Source: Deltaproteobacteria bacterium (GTDB lineage: Bacteria; JAUYMQ01). From it: a DNA stretch of 7,850 nucleotides. The notes beneath the pieces were generated by a model. It worked only from the letters and a program-made list of their open reading frames with translations. It was not told the DNA's origin and did not search any database. Positions 5,927 to 7,850 of the stretch are shown here, one piece after another; position 1 is the first letter of the stretch, and each line of letters begins with the position of its first letter. The position numbers were made by a program, and so were the translations under genes. The stretch is taken from the NCBI GenBank assembly GCA_030698575.1, contig JAUYMQ010000539.1:1-7850 (forward strand), written 5' to 3'.

Positions 5927-7850
5927 GCGGACACCTGCCACAGGAGGAGGGCGAGGAGCGTCAGGAACACGTAGAGCAGCCCGAGCTGCACCGGTCCCCG
6001 CTGGAGAGCGCGCGCGGGCGAGAGCGCGAGGATGAGCACGCGCAGAGCGCGGCGAACGAACACCTCTCCCGGATCCTCGAGGTGCCGCTGAACCCGCGCT
6101 TGCACAGGAAAGTAGCCGTCGGGGCCCTCCCGCTCGGCGTGAACCGAGAGGAGCCCTTCGAAGGGCTCCAGGACCGGCGCCGCGAATGAGGCTGCGGTGT
6201 ACTGCATCCGCGGAGTCGTCAGCGTGTAGCCGCAATCCCATGTCGGCGCGACGCCGACCTCGCGGCCCCGGAGCAGAACCCTTCTCGCGGCCAGCAGCAC
6301 GAGCGTGGCGAGCAGAAGGAAAGCCGCCGCCAGGGAAACGTTGTGAAGCGCCCCGAGTGCGGCATCCGCGGCCGCAGCCGGTGTTCCGGCGAGCGCGGCC
6401 GCCGGTTCGGCGACGAGGCGCAGCGCCGCCGCGGGCGCGACGCCGATCGCGACGCAGGCCGCCGCTCCCAGCCCCATGGCCACGCGCATGGATCGCGTCG
6501 CCTCCCGCGCGCCGTCCGCGCCGGAAGTGCGCGGCTCGCCAAGGAACGCAACGCCGAAGACCTTCACGAAGCAGGCCGCCGCGAGCCCTCCCACGAGCGC
6601 CAGCAGCGGCACGACAAGGATCGCCACCGCCGCGACGCCCTTCTGCGGATCGAGCGCGCCCTCGCGGAGGGCGGCCAGGTAGACGAGCCACTCGCTCACG
6701 AAGCCATTGAGCGGCGGCAGTCCCGAGATCGCCACCGCGCCGACCAGGAACAGGGCGCCCGTCGCGGGCATCCGGCGCAGCAGCCCTCCCAGCTTCTCCA
6801 GGTCGCGCGTGCCTGCTCCGTGACCGACCGCGCCCGCAGCCTGGAAGAGCAGTCCCTTGAACAGCCCGTGGTTCAGCGTGTGCAGCAGCGCGCCCGCGTA
6901 TCCCGCCCAGGCCACGCGCGGCGCGCCCGCAGCCTGTCCCAGGATCCCCAGGCCAATCCCCAGCGCGATGATCCCCACGTTTTCCACGCTGTGGTAGGCG
7001 AGAAGCCGTTTGAGATCGTGTTGCGCGAGCGCCAGCAAGACACCGCCAAGGGCCGACAGGCCGCCGGCCACGATGAGGGCGAGACCCCAGGCCGCGTGCG
7101 GTGGCCCCAGGAATGTGAGCGTTCGAAGAAGACCGTAGATTCCCATCTTGATCATCACGCCGGACATGACCGCCGACACCGGGCTCGGTGCCGCCGGATG
7201 CGCCTGCGGCAGCCACCCATGGAGCGGCCAGAGACCCGCCTTTGTCGCGAAGCCCGCCAGGGCAGTCGCGAAGCAGATCGTCGCGAGGGCGCCCGGGGGA
7301 GCTCCCGCCGCGGCGAAGGCGTCGAAGCCGATGCCGCCTGCGTGCCGGGCGAGAAGACCGAAGAGGATCAGGATGAGGACCACGCCGGCCTGGGAGGCCA
7401 GCAGGTAGGTGAAGCCCGCCGCCTGGGACGCTTCGTCGTCCTCGTGAGTGACGAGCACCCAGGACGCGGCGAACATCAGCTCCCAGCCCGCGAGAAAAGC
7501 AATTGCGTCGCGCGCAATCACGACCATCGCCATGGCCGCGATGAGGAGATTCATCCACGCGAATGCCGCGCCGGCCCGTGCACGCGGGAAGTAGCCGCGT
7601 CCGTAAAGGAGCGAGAGGCCCCCGACGAGGTAGATGCACAGCAGGAAGAACGAGGAGAGCGGGTCGACCCCGAATGCGAGCGCGCCGAAGGGCGCGGTCC
7701 AGGGGACGGCGACGGCGACGATTTCGTGGCGGAGTAGGAGAACGAGCGCCGCGCCGCCGCCGGTGGCGCTGGCCGCCAGGCCCGCGAGGAAGCCGAGCGT
7801 GCCCGCCCAACGCCGGCCGCGAAGAAGCCACGGGATCAAAGCCCCAAGGG
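5923..7850 (-). CDS. hyfB: HyfB-like antiporter subunit of an Ehr/hydrogenase-4-type complex (5' end probably outside window)
   Basis: This is a large polytopic membrane subunit of the NuoL/MrpA/HyfB family, expected to form one proton or cation channel of the membrane arm. Numbered from the TTG at 7839, it has 638 residues, slightly shorter than E. coli HyfB. The antiporter landmarks are present: Glu120 in GWELMF, Lys200 in FATKAG followed by WPLHGWLPQAH, Lys231 in MIKMG, the HDLKRLLAYHSVENVG block (275-289), His324 and Lys328 in NHGLFKG, and GLPPLNGFVSEW (373-384). The C-terminal WDCGY and PRMQYTAASF motifs (534-552) are typical of HyfB rather than NuoL. The frame stays open to the window edge with residues L-G-A before the TTG, and HyfB proteins usually start with a slightly longer first helix, so the true start is probably upstream. 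Its stop overlaps the hyfC-like start as ATGA. The family call is firm; the start is not. Confidence 0.93.
   Translation of the reverse strand, partial: LGALIPWLLRGRRWAGTLGFLAGLAASATGGGAALVLLLRHEIVAVAVPWTAPFGALAFGVDPLSSFFLLCIYLVGGLSLLYGRGYFPRARAGAAFAWMNLLIAAMAMVVIARDAIAFLAGWELMFAASWVLVTHEDDEASQAAGFTYLLASQAGVVLILILFGLLARHAGGIGFDAFAAAGAPPGALATICFATALAGFATKAGLWPLHGWLPQAHPAAPSPVSAVMSGVMIKMGIYGLLRTLTFLGPPHAAWGLALIVAGGLSALGGVLLALAQHDLKRLLAYHSVENVGIIALGIGLGILGQAAGAPRVAWAGYAGALLHTLNHGLFKGLLFQAAGAVGHGAGTRDLEKLGGLLRRMPATGALFLVGAVAISGLPPLNGFVSEWLVYLAALREGALDPQKGVAAVAILVVPLLALVGGLAAACFVKVFGVAFLGEPRTSGADGAREATRSMRVAMGLGAAACVAIGVAPAAALRLVAEPAAALAGTPAAAADAALGALHNVSLAAAFLLLATLVLLAARRVLLRGREVGVAPTWDCGYTLTTPRMQYTAASFAAPVLEPFEGLLSVHAEREGPDGYFPVQARVQRHLEDPGEVFVRRALRVLILALSPARALQRGPVQLGLLYVFLTLLALLLWQVSA

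Noticed and set aside
6343-7737. Plus-strand open frame of 464 codons opposite the hyfB-like gene
   Set aside because: It is antisense to a conserved membrane protein, rich in Arg, His, Glu and Gln, and has no recognisable domain.
1-7850. CRISPR arrays, tRNA or rRNA genes, insertion sequences
   Set aside because: No regularly spaced repeats, cloverleaf-like segments, rRNA motifs or transposase-like reading frames were seen on either strand.

Overview
The window looks like a high-GC bacterial chromosome; sampled coding lines are near 70% GC. Almost all of it is one minus-strand operon, read from right to left, for a six-subunit membrane complex of the complex I / group 4 [NiFe]-hydrogenase superfamily. 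Gene order and subunit set (HyfB, HyfC, HyfE, HyfF, HyfG, HyfI-like, with no HyfD) match hydrogenase-4 and formate-hydrogenlyase relatives, and especially the 'energy-converting hydrogenase-related' (Ehr) complexes such as the Mycobacterium tuberculosis hyc-like locus. The phylum cannot be fixed from this window.

Layout: hyfB-like (5923 to the right edge, probably missing a few N-terminal codons), hyfC-like (5012-5926), hyfE-like (4359-5015), hyfF-like (2899-4362), hyfG-like (1406-2902) and a ferredoxin/hyfI-like fusion (634-1395). The first four junctions are 4-base ATGA or GTGA overlaps and the last is a 10-base gap, so the genes are almost certainly co-transcribed and translationally coupled. 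The operon promoter lies beyond the right edge.

The membrane arm looks intact. HyfB and HyfF keep the Glu/Lys residues of antiporter-like proton channels, HyfC keeps the NuoH-like signature blocks, and HyfE keeps a NuoK-like Glu. The peripheral arm is very unusual. The large subunit has lost all four Cys ligands of the [NiFe] site (Ala202, Ala205, Ser492, Gly495). The NuoB-like domain of the last gene has also lost all four Cys ligands of the proximal (N2-type) [4Fe-4S] cluster (Ala134, Ser137, Glu201, His231). The ferredoxin domain fused to it still carries eight Cys for two clusters. The complex therefore cannot be an ordinary hydrogenase and apparently cannot relay electrons through N2. 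It may be a redox-altered or redox-uncoupled ion-translocating machine whose partner is unknown.

The left 633 bases hold no confident gene. Bases 1-240 drop to about 52% GC. They contain a long palindrome (113-132) and, running on to base 282, a cluster of stem-loops (221-282). Bases 338-579 carry a possible frameshifted remnant of a Mut7-C (PIN-like RNase) gene.
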